Assembly (NCBI RefSeq): GCF_009762325.1
Contig: NZ_CP034348.1
Location: 440,501 to 504,500 of the forward strand
Origin: Roseovarius faecimaris
GTDB taxonomy: Bacteria > Pseudomonadota > Alphaproteobacteria > Rhodobacterales > Rhodobacteraceae
DNA: 64,000 bases
Direction of reading: 5' to 3'
Part shown: positions 1 through 8,445 of the stretch, one piece after another
Numbering within the stretch: position 1 is the stretch's first letter
Layout: every line of letters starts with the position of its first letter
The notes under the pieces: generated by a model
Seen by the model: only the letters and a program-made list of their open reading frames with translations
Database searches by the model: none
Told to the model about the DNA's origin: nothing
Translations under genes and position numbers: made by a program

Positions 1-146
1 CGCGCCTCGGTCCACGGCTCGAGGTCAAGGCGTGCAAGAGCTGACAAGACCGTCACGGCTGCACCGGTTCGGTCCTCCCCCAATTCCGCGAAGAGGAAGG
101 CATCGTAGTCACTGCCATCTGGGTGAAGGACGTCTGAGGCGGACAT
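1..146 (-). CDS. Hypothetical protein, N-terminal part only
   Basis: Runs off the left edge of the window. The ATG at 146-144 follows a good ribosome binding site (GAAAGGAAA), and 48 codons are open before the edge. The protein begins MSASDVLHPDGSDYDAFLFA and continues with a segment about an alanine-rich 'LSALARLDLEPW' stretch. It resembles short hypothetical proteins of alphaproteobacterial plasmids and accessory regions, but I cannot assign a function. It is divergent from the cluster that starts at 383. Confidence 0.6.
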   Translation of the reverse strand, partial: MSASDVLHPDGSDYDAFLFAELGEDRTGAAVTVLSALARLDLEPWTEA

Positions 147-382
147 GGGTTTCCTTTCGGCGTTAGATTGAGGCGAAGACTTGCACGGAGGTGTCTGAAG
201 CCGCGAAACGGCTTTACCTCTTACCCTGACAGTAAAGAACCGGACGGGGGCTAACCTCGATCAGCTTCATCCCGCGCGGGTTCGGATAGTGTGCACTCAA
301 TTGCCTTGCCTTGGCGTTCTTTTCGACGTTCGCCACGACGGCGACGGCGGAAAGTCCAGCATCTTTTCAATGGAGACCCGGG

Positions 383-697
383 ATGTTCATGCGTTCGACC
401 AGATCGATGGTGACGTTATCAAATGACTTCACAATTGGCGAAAGCCAGCAGGAGCTTCCGGCCGGAACGTATGAAATCGTTGTTGAGGAAGAACTAATAC
501 AAGGCCTCAGCTTCGAGGCTTACCGGCGCACCGCGACTTACCTGATGGTCCGGGGACGCGGCAGCAATGCGGGTCAAACGACGATGCAAATGACCACAAA
601 CGAGGAACTCGAACATGCGATGGCATGTGATCGAGCCCTCTCCGAAACCACCAATGACAGCGAAGCGGCGCTTTCCCCGCAAAAGGACACGACATGA
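383..697 (+). CDS. Small hypothetical protein, paralogue of the gene at 4659
   Basis: A 104-residue protein. I chose the ATG at 383 because GGAG lies 7 bases upstream; a longer frame from TTG at 311 has no such site. No signal peptide is evident. Residues about 12-80 carry the motif ELPAGTYEIVVEEE followed by alternating hydrophobic residues, and this block aligns by eye with the protein at 4659-5180, which has TLPAGEYDIETEL at the same place. The two proteins therefore look like distant paralogues at the two ends of one cluster. The stop overlaps the next start (ATGA), which suggests translational coupling. Function unknown. Confidence 0.7.
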   Translation: MFMRSTRSMVTLSNDFTIGESQQELPAGTYEIVVEEELIQGLSFEAYRRTATYLMVRGRGSNAGQTTMQMTTNEELEHAMACDRALSETTNDSEAALSPQKDTT

Positions 698-1047
698 CAA
701 CACCTGAATGGCTGAAACCCGGCATCTACGGCGCGCTTCTTGGCGCGGCGTTTGTCGGCATCGTTGGATTTTCCTGGGGCGGCTGGATGACCGGTGGCGG
801 CGCAGAGGAGATGGCCAACAAGATGGCGAAAGAGGAAGTGATCGCGGCGCTTGTGCCCTTGTGCCTCGATATGTCCCGCACCGACAATGAACGCGTTGCA
901 AAACTGGCTACGATCCGCGAGGCATCGTCATTCAAGCGGCGTGAAGCTGTTATGGAAACCGGCTGGGTGACGATGCCCGGAACAGATGGCCCGAACCGCG
1001 ATCTGGCACAGGCATGCATCGAAGGTCTCGACCTTGATGCATCGTAA
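694..1047 (+). CDS. Small single-pass membrane protein, unknown function
   Basis: A 117-residue protein. Residues about 10-33 form one hydrophobic, glycine-rich segment (YGALLGAAFVGIVGFSWGGW). The rest is soluble, with two cysteines about 20 and 100 residues from the start of that domain. Its ATG overlaps the stop of the upstream gene and its end overlaps the next gene by 11 bases, so it sits inside one tightly packed operon. It resembles short conserved hypothetical proteins of Rhodobacterales and Rhizobiales. No catalytic motif was recognised. Confidence 0.7.
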   Translation: MTTPEWLKPGIYGALLGAAFVGIVGFSWGGWMTGGGAEEMANKMAKEEVIAALVPLCLDMSRTDNERVAKLATIREASSFKRREAVMETGWVTMPGTDGPNRDLAQACIEGLDLDAS

Positions 1048-1870
1048 TGACCTAAAACTGTCGCCTGTTTCGTCCAAGAGCGCCTTAGGCGTGCTCGCCA
1101 CGGTGTTTTTCACGGAATTCCTTGCGCTCGCCTTTGTCGCGTTCATCGCGATCGGATCGCCGTCTTTCGCCCAATCTCAATCGGCCCCGATGCCCGCGAA
1201 TGCGCGGCCCAAAAGCTATGGCGAGGGATGGGAGTGTGATCGTGGATACCGGCGTGACGGCGATGCGTGTCTTGCCATCATCGTTCCGGAGAACGCCTAT
1301 GCCACCAACCGGACCTATGGCAAGGGCTGGGAGTGTCTGCACGGATTTCAGGAGGTCGATGACGCGGCTTGTTTTGAGGTCGTCGTTCCCGAAGGCGGCT
1401 ATCTCGACCCGTCGGGACAAAGATGGAGCTGCCTTCGTGGCTACATGAAGGTCGACGACATTTGCATCGAAGTCGTTGTGCCGGACAATGCGTATCTGTC
1501 GGCTGACTCTTATGGCGCCGCTTGGCTTTGCAACCGTGGCTACCAGATCGAAGGCGACACATGCGTCGCAATCGCGGTCCCGGAGAACGCCTTTCTGAAT
1601 GGCTCCGGATACGGGCAGCCCTGGACATGTGAGCGGGGCTACTTCGAACGCGATGACACCTGCGAGGCTGTTGTCGTCCCGGAGAATGCTTATTTCGACG
1701 ATGCAAGCTATGGCCCAGGCTGGAAGTGTAATCGCGGCTTTGCAGAGTCCGACGGCGGCTGCACAGAGATCGACCTCCCCGAAAATGCGCATCTCAACCG
1801 ATCGGGAAACGGGTGGGAGTGCCATAGGAATTTTCAGCGCTCGCGAGGGCGTTGCGTCCTGAACGACTAG
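1037..1870 (+). CDS. Secreted or anchored protein with seven Cys-rich tandem repeats
   Basis: A 277-residue protein with the start placed at ATG 1037, which overlaps the upstream stop; an ATG-frame extension to 986 is less likely. Residues about 15-45 are hydrophobic and end in SPSFAQ, fitting a signal peptide or anchor. The rest is seven copies of a unit of about 35 residues with the pattern G-x-x-W-x-C-x-R-G-[YF]-x(4-6)-C-x(3)-[IV]-P-E-N-A-[YF]. Each unit has two cysteines, so one disulphide per repeat in the periplasm is likely. The last unit is degenerate (WECHRNF). Partner or substrate unknown; it may be a binding scaffold for other products of the cluster. Confidence 0.75.
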   Translation: MHRNDLKLSPVSSKSALGVLATVFFTEFLALAFVAFIAIGSPSFAQSQSAPMPANARPKSYGEGWECDRGYRRDGDACLAIIVPENAYATNRTYGKGWECLHGFQEVDDAACFEVVVPEGGYLDPSGQRWSCLRGYMKVDDICIEVVVPDNAYLSADSYGAAWLCNRGYQIEGDTCVAIAVPENAFLNGSGYGQPWTCERGYFERDDTCEAVVVPENAYFDDASYGPGWKCNRGFAESDGGCTEIDLPENAHLNRSGNGWECHRNFQRSRGRCVLND

Positions 1871-1959
1871 CGCTCGCAATCCAAATTGAAACACGGCTCA
1901 CCCGCCCGAATGCTTCATGTGATCGGACCCGGGAAAACCCGCTCGGCAAAGGAATAATC

Positions 1960-3159
1960 ATGGAAACGGACAATGCAGAAAACACGATGACAAGGCTGTC
2001 AAGCATGGGGCCGCAAGCCCCGCTTGACCTGTCCGCTTCCCGTCGATCTCACACCAGCAAAGAAGTAACAAAAGGGGTGCCCACAGCGATTGTCTATTGC
2101 GAGGGGAACTTCGGGCAGATCGACGGGAAAACCGCAAACGGGCTTGTCCGTCACAGCCAAGCCTACCGCATTCTTTCGGTCATAGACAGCAGACTTGAAG
2201 GGCGCGACAGCGGGCAAGTGCTGGACAATGTGAGTAACGGCATCCCCGTCCTTGAAGATATTGAGGCTGCGATTGCGCGTGAAGCAAGTATCCCAGACAC
2301 GTTGATCTATGGGATGGCCCCCTCTAAAGGGAAGATGTCACCGACTGATCGAGAGATCGTGCTGGATGCCATCGCGCTCGGCATGAACATCGTCAGCGGT
2401 CTCCACGAATACCTTGGCGATGATCCCGAGATTTCAAACGCCGCTGATGCGGCCAACGTGACGATCCGAGATATTCGCAAACCCCGACCAAGCAAGGACA
2501 TGCGTCTTTTTGACGGATGCGTGTCCGAGGGGAAGGCAATCCGCATTGCCGTACTCGGAACGGATTGTGCAATTGGCAAGCGGACGACAGCGACCATTCT
2601 GGCCAGGGAACTGAACGCGCGTGGTATCAAGACCGTCCTCGTCGGCACCGGCCAGACGGGATTTATGCAGGGCGCAAAATACGGCATCGCCATGGACGCC
2701 GTGCCACCGCAGTTTTGCTGCGGGGAACTTGAACGCGTGATTGTCGCGGCGTCTCGCGGCGACGAACCCGATGTCATCCTGATCGAAGGACAAGGTGCGC
2801 TCAGCCACCCGGCTTTTTGCACGTCAGCATTCATTCTTCGCGGCGGCCAGCCGCACGGTGTTGTACTTCAACATGCGCCCAAACGCGCTCATCGCTGCGA
2901 CTTTCCCGGCATGCCGATGCCCGGGCCGAGAAGCGAAATCGCCCTCATCGAAGCTTTTGCTGACACTCGGGTGATTGGTATCACACTCAATCACGAGGCG
3001 ATGACGGGCACCGAGGTCGATCGTGCAATCGACAGTCTTTCACGGGATCTTGGCATTCCGGTGACGGACGCGCTGACCCGGCCGGAAGTGCACCTGGGCG
3101 ACATGGTCTTGGCCGCCTTTCCGCAGTTGCGGCCCGCACCTCTCGCGGCCGCGGAATGA
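1960..3159 (+). CDS. DUF1611 family protein (DgcN-like)
   Basis: A 399-residue protein. The start at ATG 1960 has AAAGGA 8 bases upstream. Residues about 40-170 form a Rossmann-like N-terminal region, and residues 200-210 (GTDCAIGKRTT) are a P-loop-like motif opening the C-terminal DUF1611 domain, which also has EGQGAL and HAPKR motifs. Some DUF1611 proteins (DgcN) act with a partner epimerase in D-glutamate breakdown by N-acylation. Here the partner gene, overlapping by ATGA, encodes a PLP racemase rather than the usual DgcA. A D-amino acid related role is therefore plausible but not shown. Confidence 0.8.
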   Translation: METDNAENTMTRLSSMGPQAPLDLSASRRSHTSKEVTKGVPTAIVYCEGNFGQIDGKTANGLVRHSQAYRILSVIDSRLEGRDSGQVLDNVSNGIPVLEDIEAAIAREASIPDTLIYGMAPSKGKMSPTDREIVLDAIALGMNIVSGLHEYLGDDPEISNAADAANVTIRDIRKPRPSKDMRLFDGCVSEGKAIRIAVLGTDCAIGKRTTATILARELNARGIKTVLVGTGQTGFMQGAKYGIAMDAVPPQFCCGELERVIVAASRGDEPDVILIEGQGALSHPAFCTSAFILRGGQPHGVVLQHAPKRAHRCDFPGMPMPGPRSEIALIEAFADTRVIGITLNHEAMTGTEVDRAIDSLSRDLGIPVTDALTRPEVHLGDMVLAAFPQLRPAPLAAAE

Positions 3160-4277
3160 CCTCGCCGCGAGTGGAAATTGATCTGGGCAAGATCCAGGCT
3201 AACGCGCGATGTCTCGTCCGCCGCCTTGGCGACCGTGGAATCTCGGTCACCGGCGTGACCAAGGCCGTCTGCGGGCATCCTGACGTGGCCGAGGCGATGC
3301 TGGACGGTGGCGTTGTCGGTCTGGCCGACGCCCGCATCGCAAACCTCTTTCGGATGCGGACCGCGGGGATCAATTACCCAATTTCGATGATCCGCGCGCC
3401 GCTGCTGAGCGAGATGAAAGACGTCATCCAGCATTGTGACGCGAGCTACAACACTGAGATCGACACGATCCTGAAGCTTGGCGCAGCCGCAAAGAAACTG
3501 GGTACCTCGCACAATCTAATACTGATGATCGAAACGGGGGATATGCGCGAAGGCATTTTACAAGAGAACCTTAATAACTTCGTCACTCGGGTTATCGCCA
3601 CACCCGGTGTTGCACTCAAAGGCATTGCTGCAAATTTCGCCTGCATGGGCAACGTGGTACCGACAGGCCGCGACATGGCCATGCTCTCGCGACTGGCAAC
3701 TCAGGTCAAAGGTGCCTGCGGACCTTTGGTAGAGCTTGTGTCAGGCGGCGGCTCGGCCAATTTGCCATGGGCACTAGGCGAAGGTTCGACCGGGCGGGTC
3801 AACAACCTGCGACTGGGTGAGGCGATCCTGTTGGGCACCGACCCTGTGACAGGGCAACCGATCACTGGACTTCATACGGACGCGTTTACCCTGTTTGCCG
3901 AGGTGATCGAAACAAGGGTCAAACCGAGCGCAAGACCACATGCGTCAATTGCTCCGGAGCTTGGGATGCTCAAATTGGTTCAGAGTGATGCCTACAGAAC
4001 GCGTATTATACTTGCTGTCGGACAGCAGGACACCGACGCTAGCGGTCTTACATTTCCTCCAGGAATTGCATTTATCGGCGCGACCAGCGATCACACCGTT
4101 ATCGGCACATCCAATTCCACCATGTCCGTCGGCTCCGAGATGAAAATGGGCATGAACTATGGCGCCCTCACGCGGGCGATGAGCGCCCCAGATGTCGCAA
4201 AGATTGTTCATTGCAAGAAAATGATGAGGGGAAGTTCCCGAAATCGAGAGTCCCACTCTGTCTTGACACTAGTTTGA
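3156..4277 (+). CDS. Alanine/ornithine racemase family PLP enzyme
   Basis: A 373-residue protein with the alanine racemase N-terminal barrel. K36 in GVTKAVCG is the expected PLP lysine. The N-terminus VEIDLGKIQANARCLV and the block VSGGGSANLP, which would bind the PLP phosphate, fit the ornithine racemase (Orr/YhfX-like) group better than Alr. Length is typical. The start overlaps the stop of the DUF1611 gene (ATGA), so the two are probably made together. Substrate is not evident from sequence: ornithine, another basic amino acid or a modified glutamate are all possible. The last 15 residues are atypical and may be a poorly conserved tail. Confidence 0.8.
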   Translation: MTSPRVEIDLGKIQANARCLVRRLGDRGISVTGVTKAVCGHPDVAEAMLDGGVVGLADARIANLFRMRTAGINYPISMIRAPLLSEMKDVIQHCDASYNTEIDTILKLGAAAKKLGTSHNLILMIETGDMREGILQENLNNFVTRVIATPGVALKGIAANFACMGNVVPTGRDMAMLSRLATQVKGACGPLVELVSGGGSANLPWALGEGSTGRVNNLRLGEAILLGTDPVTGQPITGLHTDAFTLFAEVIETRVKPSARPHASIAPELGMLKLVQSDAYRTRIILAVGQQDTDASGLTFPPGIAFIGATSDHTVIGTSNSTMSVGSEMKMGMNYGALTRAMSAPDVAKIVHCKKMMRGSSRNRESHSVLTLV

Positions 4278-4441
4278 CCTCCAAAAGATCGACCCGGAGC
4301 CTTTGAACGTCATATCTCGCCAACTTGTTTTACACCGCGCCATAGTAAAACGACCGGTCAATACACATATAAAAATAAGCCGCATTCAAGATTTCGAGCC
4401 TGTTCGGGGCCCGGGAATTCCTGCGGAGAATCCCAGAAAGG

Positions 4442-4588
4442 ATGAAGAACATGTCTTTCAAAGACCTGACGACCAGAGCTGCTGCCGCACTGAAATCCAA
4501 ACCTGCGGAACCGTCGAAAAAAGAACCGGCAATCAAGGCGCCGGACACTGCCGCGAAACCGGGTTCTCCGGGTCCGAAAAAAACCTGA
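4442..4588 (+). CDS. Small basic, Lys/Pro/Ala-rich peptide
   Basis: A 48-codon frame (45 codons if the second ATG at 4451 is used) with AAAGGA just upstream. The peptide starts MKNMSFKDLTTRAAAALKSK and continues with a tail rich in lysine, proline and alanine that ends GPKKT. The first 17 residues could form a short amphipathic helix; the tail looks disordered. There is no hydrophobic leader. It lies in a gap of 380 bases between two real genes and is preceded by an AT-rich stretch (about 4325-4380) suitable for a promoter. The abundant lysines next to a transglutaminase-like gene are notable, but no modification is shown. Confidence 0.6.
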   Translation: MKNMSFKDLTTRAAAALKSKPAEPSKKEPAIKAPDTAAKPGSPGPKKT

Positions 4589-4658
4589 AGCAGGCACCCG
4601 AAGAGGCTGTTTTTGCTCAATGTCGTGAAAAACTGCTCAATTGAAAGGATCAAACGCA

Positions 4659-5180
4659 ATGGACGACCAAACAGCCAAGACCGTCGCGGTTTTTGACCGG
4701 CCTTTCAAACTTCCCGGCTTCGACGAAACGCTTCCCGCCGGTGAGTATGATATAGAGACAGAACTCGCCTCACCACCTGATCACAAGGACCCTCAAGCCT
4801 GGAAGGCCTCTGTCGTGGTCCATCTGCATCCACGCCTGTCCCATCCGGGATTGACGCGAAGCCTTTCTGTGTCTCTGGTCGATCTCGACCATGCCCGCGC
4901 GAAAGACAAAAAGTCCGGCAAGGACCTCTCACAGGTCTTTCTCGAAGAGATGCTGGCCGATCCGATGGTGCAACTCGTCATGCAGGCAGACGGGGTGTCC
5001 GAGGCGCAATTGCGCCATCTCTACTCGGGAACCCGGACGACAAAGACAGACAAGGATGTCCTCGATACCAAGACTGAAACCGGAACCGAACAGAAGCGGT
5101 TGCCGGACCGTTCGAAAATTCATGACGCCGAAAACGAAGGGATGCCATGCCGACCGCGCATGTCATCCGTTTCCGATTGA
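4659..5180 (+). CDS. Hypothetical protein, paralogue of the gene at 383
   Basis: A 173-residue protein. The start is ATG 4659 with AAAGGA 10 bases upstream; the frame also opens at TTG 4641. Residues about 8-95 match the small protein at 383-697 around the motif TLPAGEYDIETE. A second region (FLEEMLADPMVQLVMQADGV, near residues 100-120) is helical and may be a separate domain. The C-terminus is rich in Lys, Thr and Asp and looks disordered. No transmembrane segment. Function unknown. Confidence 0.7.
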   Translation: MDDQTAKTVAVFDRPFKLPGFDETLPAGEYDIETELASPPDHKDPQAWKASVVVHLHPRLSHPGLTRSLSVSLVDLDHARAKDKKSGKDLSQVFLEEMLADPMVQLVMQADGVSEAQLRHLYSGTRTTKTDKDVLDTKTETGTEQKRLPDRSKIHDAENEGMPCRPRMSSVSD

Positions 5181-5224
5181 CCTTGAAAGCGTAATTTCAG
5201 GGGCCAAATGAACGCGAGGATCTG

Positions 5225-5443
5225 ATGCGATCAAAAGTCGAAGACACCCTGATGGATCGCCCCATCCGCGCGGTCGGCGATGTGCCGAAGCTGCGATTTT
5301 GCTTGCGTTGTGATGCTTCGTTCTGGAGCGAAGGCTTCGGCCAGCGCATCTGTGCAAGAGGCAAAGGTACGACAGCATGGCGCGCGGCAGTGCCCGAAGG
5401 CGTCAGCAAAGGTCGCTCTCGCTCCGGCGGTCGGTCGACTTAG
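5225..5443 (+). CDS. Small protein with a degenerate zinc ribbon
   Basis: A 72-residue frame with GAGG 6 bases before the ATG. Residues about 25-50 read CLRCDASFWSEGFGQRICAR and then GKG, as in small zinc-ribbon proteins, where two Cys-x-x-Cys knuckles bind zinc. Here the second knuckle is C-A-R-G, so the fourth ligand is missing and zinc binding may be lost or weakened. The gene ends 9 bases before the transglutaminase start. Either a real divergent protein or a decaying one. Confidence 0.5.
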   Translation: MRSKVEDTLMDRPIRAVGDVPKLRFCLRCDASFWSEGFGQRICARGKGTTAWRAAVPEGVSKGRSRSGGRST

Positions 5444-5452
5444 GTCTGCTGC

Positions 5453-6319
5453 ATGCCGACGATCACGATCGCACACACGACCACCTATCGTTATCGCGCC
5501 GCCGTGGTCCTTGGACCGCACAGGCTGATGTTGCGTCCTCGTGAAACGCGGGACCTCGCATTGACGGCTTTCGATCTTGAAATCACGCCGAAGGCCCGCA
5601 TCGACTGGTCCCACGATGTCGCCGGAAACGCTATTGCCATCGCCAACTTTGATGTCACGACGGATGGGCTTTCGATCCGGTCCCACACGACCGCTGTCCT
5701 CACCGCGCCCGACTGGCCTGTCTTCCCGATTGCGGCCTCTGCGACGTCCTACCCGTTCCTTTACTCCACCGAAGACTGGACAGATCTCGGGGCGCTTTCT
5801 GCGCCACAATACCAAGACCACGAAGGGCGCTTGTCAAACTGGGTCGAACAATTCGTGATGCGCAGGCCAACGGATACGCTGTCGCTTTTAAAGGACATCA
5901 GCAATGGCATCACAGCTCAAATCGCATATGAGATCCGCGAGAGCGAAGGCACGCAAGGACCACTCGAAACCATCGACCGGGGCTACGGTTCGTGTCGCGA
6001 CTTTGCGGTCCTCTTTGCCGAGGCTATCCGAACGCTGGGATTCGGGGCTCGTCTGGTGTCCGGCTACCTCTACGACCCCAGTGATGATCGACGCGGATCT
6101 GCTGGCTCGGGTTCTACGCATGCATGGGTCGAAGTCTTCGTTCCCGGGGCCGGTTGGATCCCGTTCGACCCAACGAACAGGTCAGTAGGGTCGGCCAACC
6201 TGATCCCGGTGGCCGTTGCGCGGAACATATCACAGGTCGCTCCGGTAACCGGCAGCTTCCAGGGAGAAGGTAACGATCTGCTCTCGATGGAGGTGGTTGT
6301 GCGTGTTGAGGATCAGTGA
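5453..6319 (+). CDS. Transglutaminase-like cysteine protease family protein
   Basis: A 288-residue protein. An N-terminal beta-rich domain (about 1-85, 'bacterial transglutaminase-like N-terminal') is followed by a transglutaminase-like core. The triad is complete: C181 in [10 protein letters not shown]223 in STHAWVEVF and D239 in PFDPTN. There is no signal peptide, so it is probably cytoplasmic. Most bacterial members are thought to be peptidases or amidases rather than cross-linking enzymes. It closes the accessory cluster that also holds a DUF1611 protein and a racemase, so an action on amide bonds to glutamate or lysine is a reasonable guess only. Confidence 0.85.
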   Translation: MPTITIAHTTTYRYRAAVVLGPHRLMLRPRETRDLALTAFDLEITPKARIDWSHDVAGNAIAIANFDVTTDGLSIRSHTTAVLTAPDWPVFPIAASATSYPFLYSTEDWTDLGALSAPQYQDHEGRLSNWVEQFVMRRPTDTLSLLKDISNGITAQIAYEIRESEGTQGPLETIDRGYGSCRDFAVLFAEAIRTLGFGARLVSGYLYDPSDDRRGSAGSGSTHAWVEVFVPGAGWIPFDPTNRSVGSANLIPVAVARNISQVAPVTGSFQGEGNDLLSMEVVVRVEDQ

Positions 6320-6735
6320 TTACGCTGGTAAGAACTGGACATCCATTCGCCGACTATCATGCGGCGTTCGGACGGTTTGTCCGGGTGCCATTTTTGGTAG
6401 GGCAAAAGACCGCTTCGGCGAAAATGGCTGCAACGCGGCGAAACGTATGTCGCAGATGCGAGCGGTTTCTGCGTCAGCGAAAGCTGCAAGAGAATAAGTC
6501 CGCTTTGTCCGCGACTTTCTCGTTCGTTTGCGGCGTAGCGAACGGTCGCGTCTCCCAGACTCGCCGTTCGTGGATCGTGCCGCGAAGGTGCAGGCCGAGC
6601 CCAAAGCCGACCTTAAAGTGAAGGGCAAGTTTGCGGCAGATCGATGCGCGGAACGTCAAGTTGACCATTCTCTTCTTCTAGAGATGGAGCGAATCGCGCA
6701 TGATCCGACACAGCCCCTCGCTGCGCGGATCACGG
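6320..6735 (+). other. Gap before the first insertion sequence
   Basis: No gene can be supported. A frame opening at 6528 contains a stretch (LLLEMERIAHDPTQPLAARI) that looks like natural protein and runs into the left end of the insertion sequence. It may be the remains of a gene cut by the insertion or by a later deletion. No matching continuation was found on the far side of the element. Confidence 0.4.
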
Positions 6736-6761
6736 TGATCTGCTCCCCTTGGAGTCCGCGT

Positions 6762-7583
6762 TTATAAGTTAGCTCTGTTCAGGGTTTGGTCCTCTCTTGA
6801 CCGCTGGTGATACTCCCACGGAGTGAGCCCGTCGAGGCTCGAGTGTGGTCGGTGATGATTGTAGTCTTTGCGCCATGCCGCAATCATGCGGCAGGCATGG
6901 CGCAAAGACGGGAACAGGTGTTCGTTGAGGCATTCTTCACGCATCCGCCCGTTGAAGCTTTCGACCAGGCCGTTTTGCATTGGCTTGCCGGGTGCGATGT
7001 AATGCCAATCGACTTTGCGGTCTTCCTGCCATTTCAGTATGGCGTTCGACGTGAGTTCGGTCCCGTTGTCGCTGACCACAAGGCAAGGGTGACCGCGCAG
7101 CTCTGCGATCCGATCCAGCTCACGGGCGACACGCGTACCGCCGATGGATGTGTCCACCACGGCGGCCAAGCATTCCCGGCTGAAGTCATCGATGACGTTC
7201 AACACGCGGAACCGTCGCCCATCCTCAAGTGCGTCCGACATGAAGTCGAGCGACCAACGTTGGTTTGGGCCTTGGGGGATCGCCATGGGCGTCCTGGTGC
7301 CCACTGCGCGCTTGCGTCCGCCCCGTTTACGAACAGTTAACCCTTCTTCGCGGTAGAGCCGGTACAGTTTCTTCCAGTTCACCTCCCAGCCTTCACGCTT
7401 CAGCAGGATATGTAGGCGGCGATATCCGAACCGACGCCGCTCAGAGGCCAGTTCTTTCATCCTTGTGCGCAACACGGTGTCCGCCGGACGCTTCGACGTC
7501 CGGCGATATACACGTGGATCGATCCCGGCCAACGCACAGGCGCGCCTCTGATTGTAACCCTTAGTCTTCATCGCCCAGTCCAC
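6762..7583 (-). CDS. IS3-family transposase OrfB (DDE integrase core)
   Basis: Supplies the catalytic part of the transposase: an N-terminal HTH_21-like region, then an RNase H-like rve core. The acidic triad is visible in [17 protein letters not shown] and [10 protein letters not shown]. The frame opens at GTG 7583 but is normally reached by -1 frameshifting from orfA at 7613-7619. Length (273 residues) is full. It appears intact, so the element may still be active. Confidence 0.9.
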   Translation of the reverse strand: MDWAMKTKGYNQRRACALAGIDPRVYRRTSKRPADTVLRTRMKELASERRRFGYRRLHILLKREGWEVNWKKLYRLYREEGLTVRKRGGRKRAVGTRTPMAIPQGPNQRWSLDFMSDALEDGRRFRVLNVIDDFSRECLAAVVDTSIGGTRVARELDRIAELRGHPCLVVSDNGTELTSNAILKWQEDRKVDWHYIAPGKPMQNGLVESFNGRMREECLNEHLFPSLRHACRMIAAWRKDYNHHRPHSSLDGLTPWEYHQRSREDQTLNRANL

Positions 7584-7606
7584 AGCATTCCTCCTCGAAC
7601 CGGGCC

Positions 7607-7873
7607 TCAGAAGTTTTTTCCGAGCATCTCTTTCAGCGTCGCCACATCCATCATCTGCTTGGCCAGCATCTTTTTCAGCTTGGCATTCTCACTTTCCAGC
7701 GTCTTCAAACGCCGCGCATCGGACACTTCCATGCCGCCATACTTCGACCGCCATTTGTAGAAAGTCGCATCGCTGATCCCATGCCTGCGGCACAGCTCCT
7801 TCGCACCAAGACCGGCCTGATGCTCCTTCAGAATGCCAATGATCTGCTCTTCGCTGAAACGGCTTCTCTTCAT
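7607..7873 (-). CDS. IS3-family transposase OrfA (DNA-binding)
   Basis: An 88-residue protein with a helix-turn-helix of the HTH_8/IS3 type ([20 protein letters not shown]) and a C-terminal leucine-zipper-like region ([15 protein letters not shown]). The sequence type fits the IS407 group. It binds the terminal repeats and is the N-terminal half of the OrfAB fusion transposase. Confidence 0.9.
   Translation of the reverse strand: MKRSRFSEEQIIGILKEHQAGLGAKELCRRHGISDATFYKWRSKYGGMEVSDARRLKTLESENAKLKKMLAKQMMDVATLKEMLGKNF
7613..7619 (-). other. Programmed -1 frameshift heptamer A AAA AAC
   Basis: At the end of orfA the codons are GGA AAA AAC TTC TGA. The heptamer A-AAA-AAC is a classic -1 slippery sequence. 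Slipping back one base continues in the orfB frame (AAA CTT CTG AGG) with no stop before the OrfB core. Confidence 0.75.
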
Positions 7874-7922
7874 CGTCTGTCTCCTCAGTTGGAGAACAGG
7901 TTAACCAAAATTCGAGGACTTT

Positions 7923-8384
7923 TCAGGGGAGCAGGTCACCTGCAACCTCTCCGTTTGTCAGACGCAGGACAGTTATATCGAAGCGTTTAGCATCGGCGTC
8001 CTTCAAGGCATCCCTTCGTTTTTGAATCCCCGTTAGATGAACCGATCCATCTATCTCGACCGCCAACCGAATTTCTGGAAAGTAGAAGTCTACGATCCAC
8101 TTCCCGCTTATAATGTGTTCTCTTACGAACTTTCCGCGCAGCACACCGTTGTTCAGTTCATTTAGAAATCGAAGAAATTCTCTCTCCGCCGGCGTCGGGT
8201 TGGCGCGCCGATAGTCGGCATATTTCTCTATGTGACTGCGTTGAAAAACATGGTCGTGGAAGTTCTTTTCACCGATGACGTATACTCGCCGACCAGTTTG
8301 CGCTGCCGGAAGTTTTTTGACCTTCTTTGTGCCCTTGGCGAAGGTCTGCTTTCCTTCGCGTCGCGCGAACCATGCCTCCTGGAG
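7923..8384 (-). pseudogene. DUF559-domain nuclease fragment, truncated at both ends
   Basis: An open minus-strand frame fills the space between the two insertion sequences, with no stop from about 8384 to 7923. It holds a DUF559 (Vsr/restriction-endonuclease-like) domain: TPAEREFLRFL, then KWIVDFYFPEIRLAVEIDG with the following His, and VLRLTNGEV at the end. The 5' end is cut at the left end of the second element, and the last residues and stop (GDLLP-stop) are supplied by the end of the first element. No start codon in good context remains except an internal GTG at 8144. Probably a dead fragment of a larger protein. Confidence 0.7.
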
Positions 8385-8445
8385 TAGCCCCCTGAAAGTG
8401 GTCCACCAACTGGGATAGATTATCCCGCAAATTGGAGGATCAGCG

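Larger units (their letters stand above)
6736..7938 (-). mobile_element. IS3-family insertion sequence (IS407-like)
   Basis: About 1.2 kb. The ends are imperfect inverted repeats: the left end begins TGATCTGCTCCCCTTGGAGT and the right end, read inward on the minus strand, begins TGACCTGCTCCCCTGAAAAG. It encodes overlapping orfA and orfB on the minus strand with a -1 frameshift site between them. No target duplication is visible beside the ends, which suggests that the flanks have been rearranged since insertion. The exact ends are set by the TG...CA rule and may be off by a base or two. Confidence 0.85.

Noticed and set aside
1037-1870. A CRISPR-like or DNA-level repeat array
   Set aside because: The periodicity is in the protein; the DNA repeats are diverged and there are no spacers of constant length.
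1085-1894. A 269-codon minus-strand frame opposite the Cys-repeat gene
   Set aside because: Produced by the periodic repeats of the real gene on the other strand.
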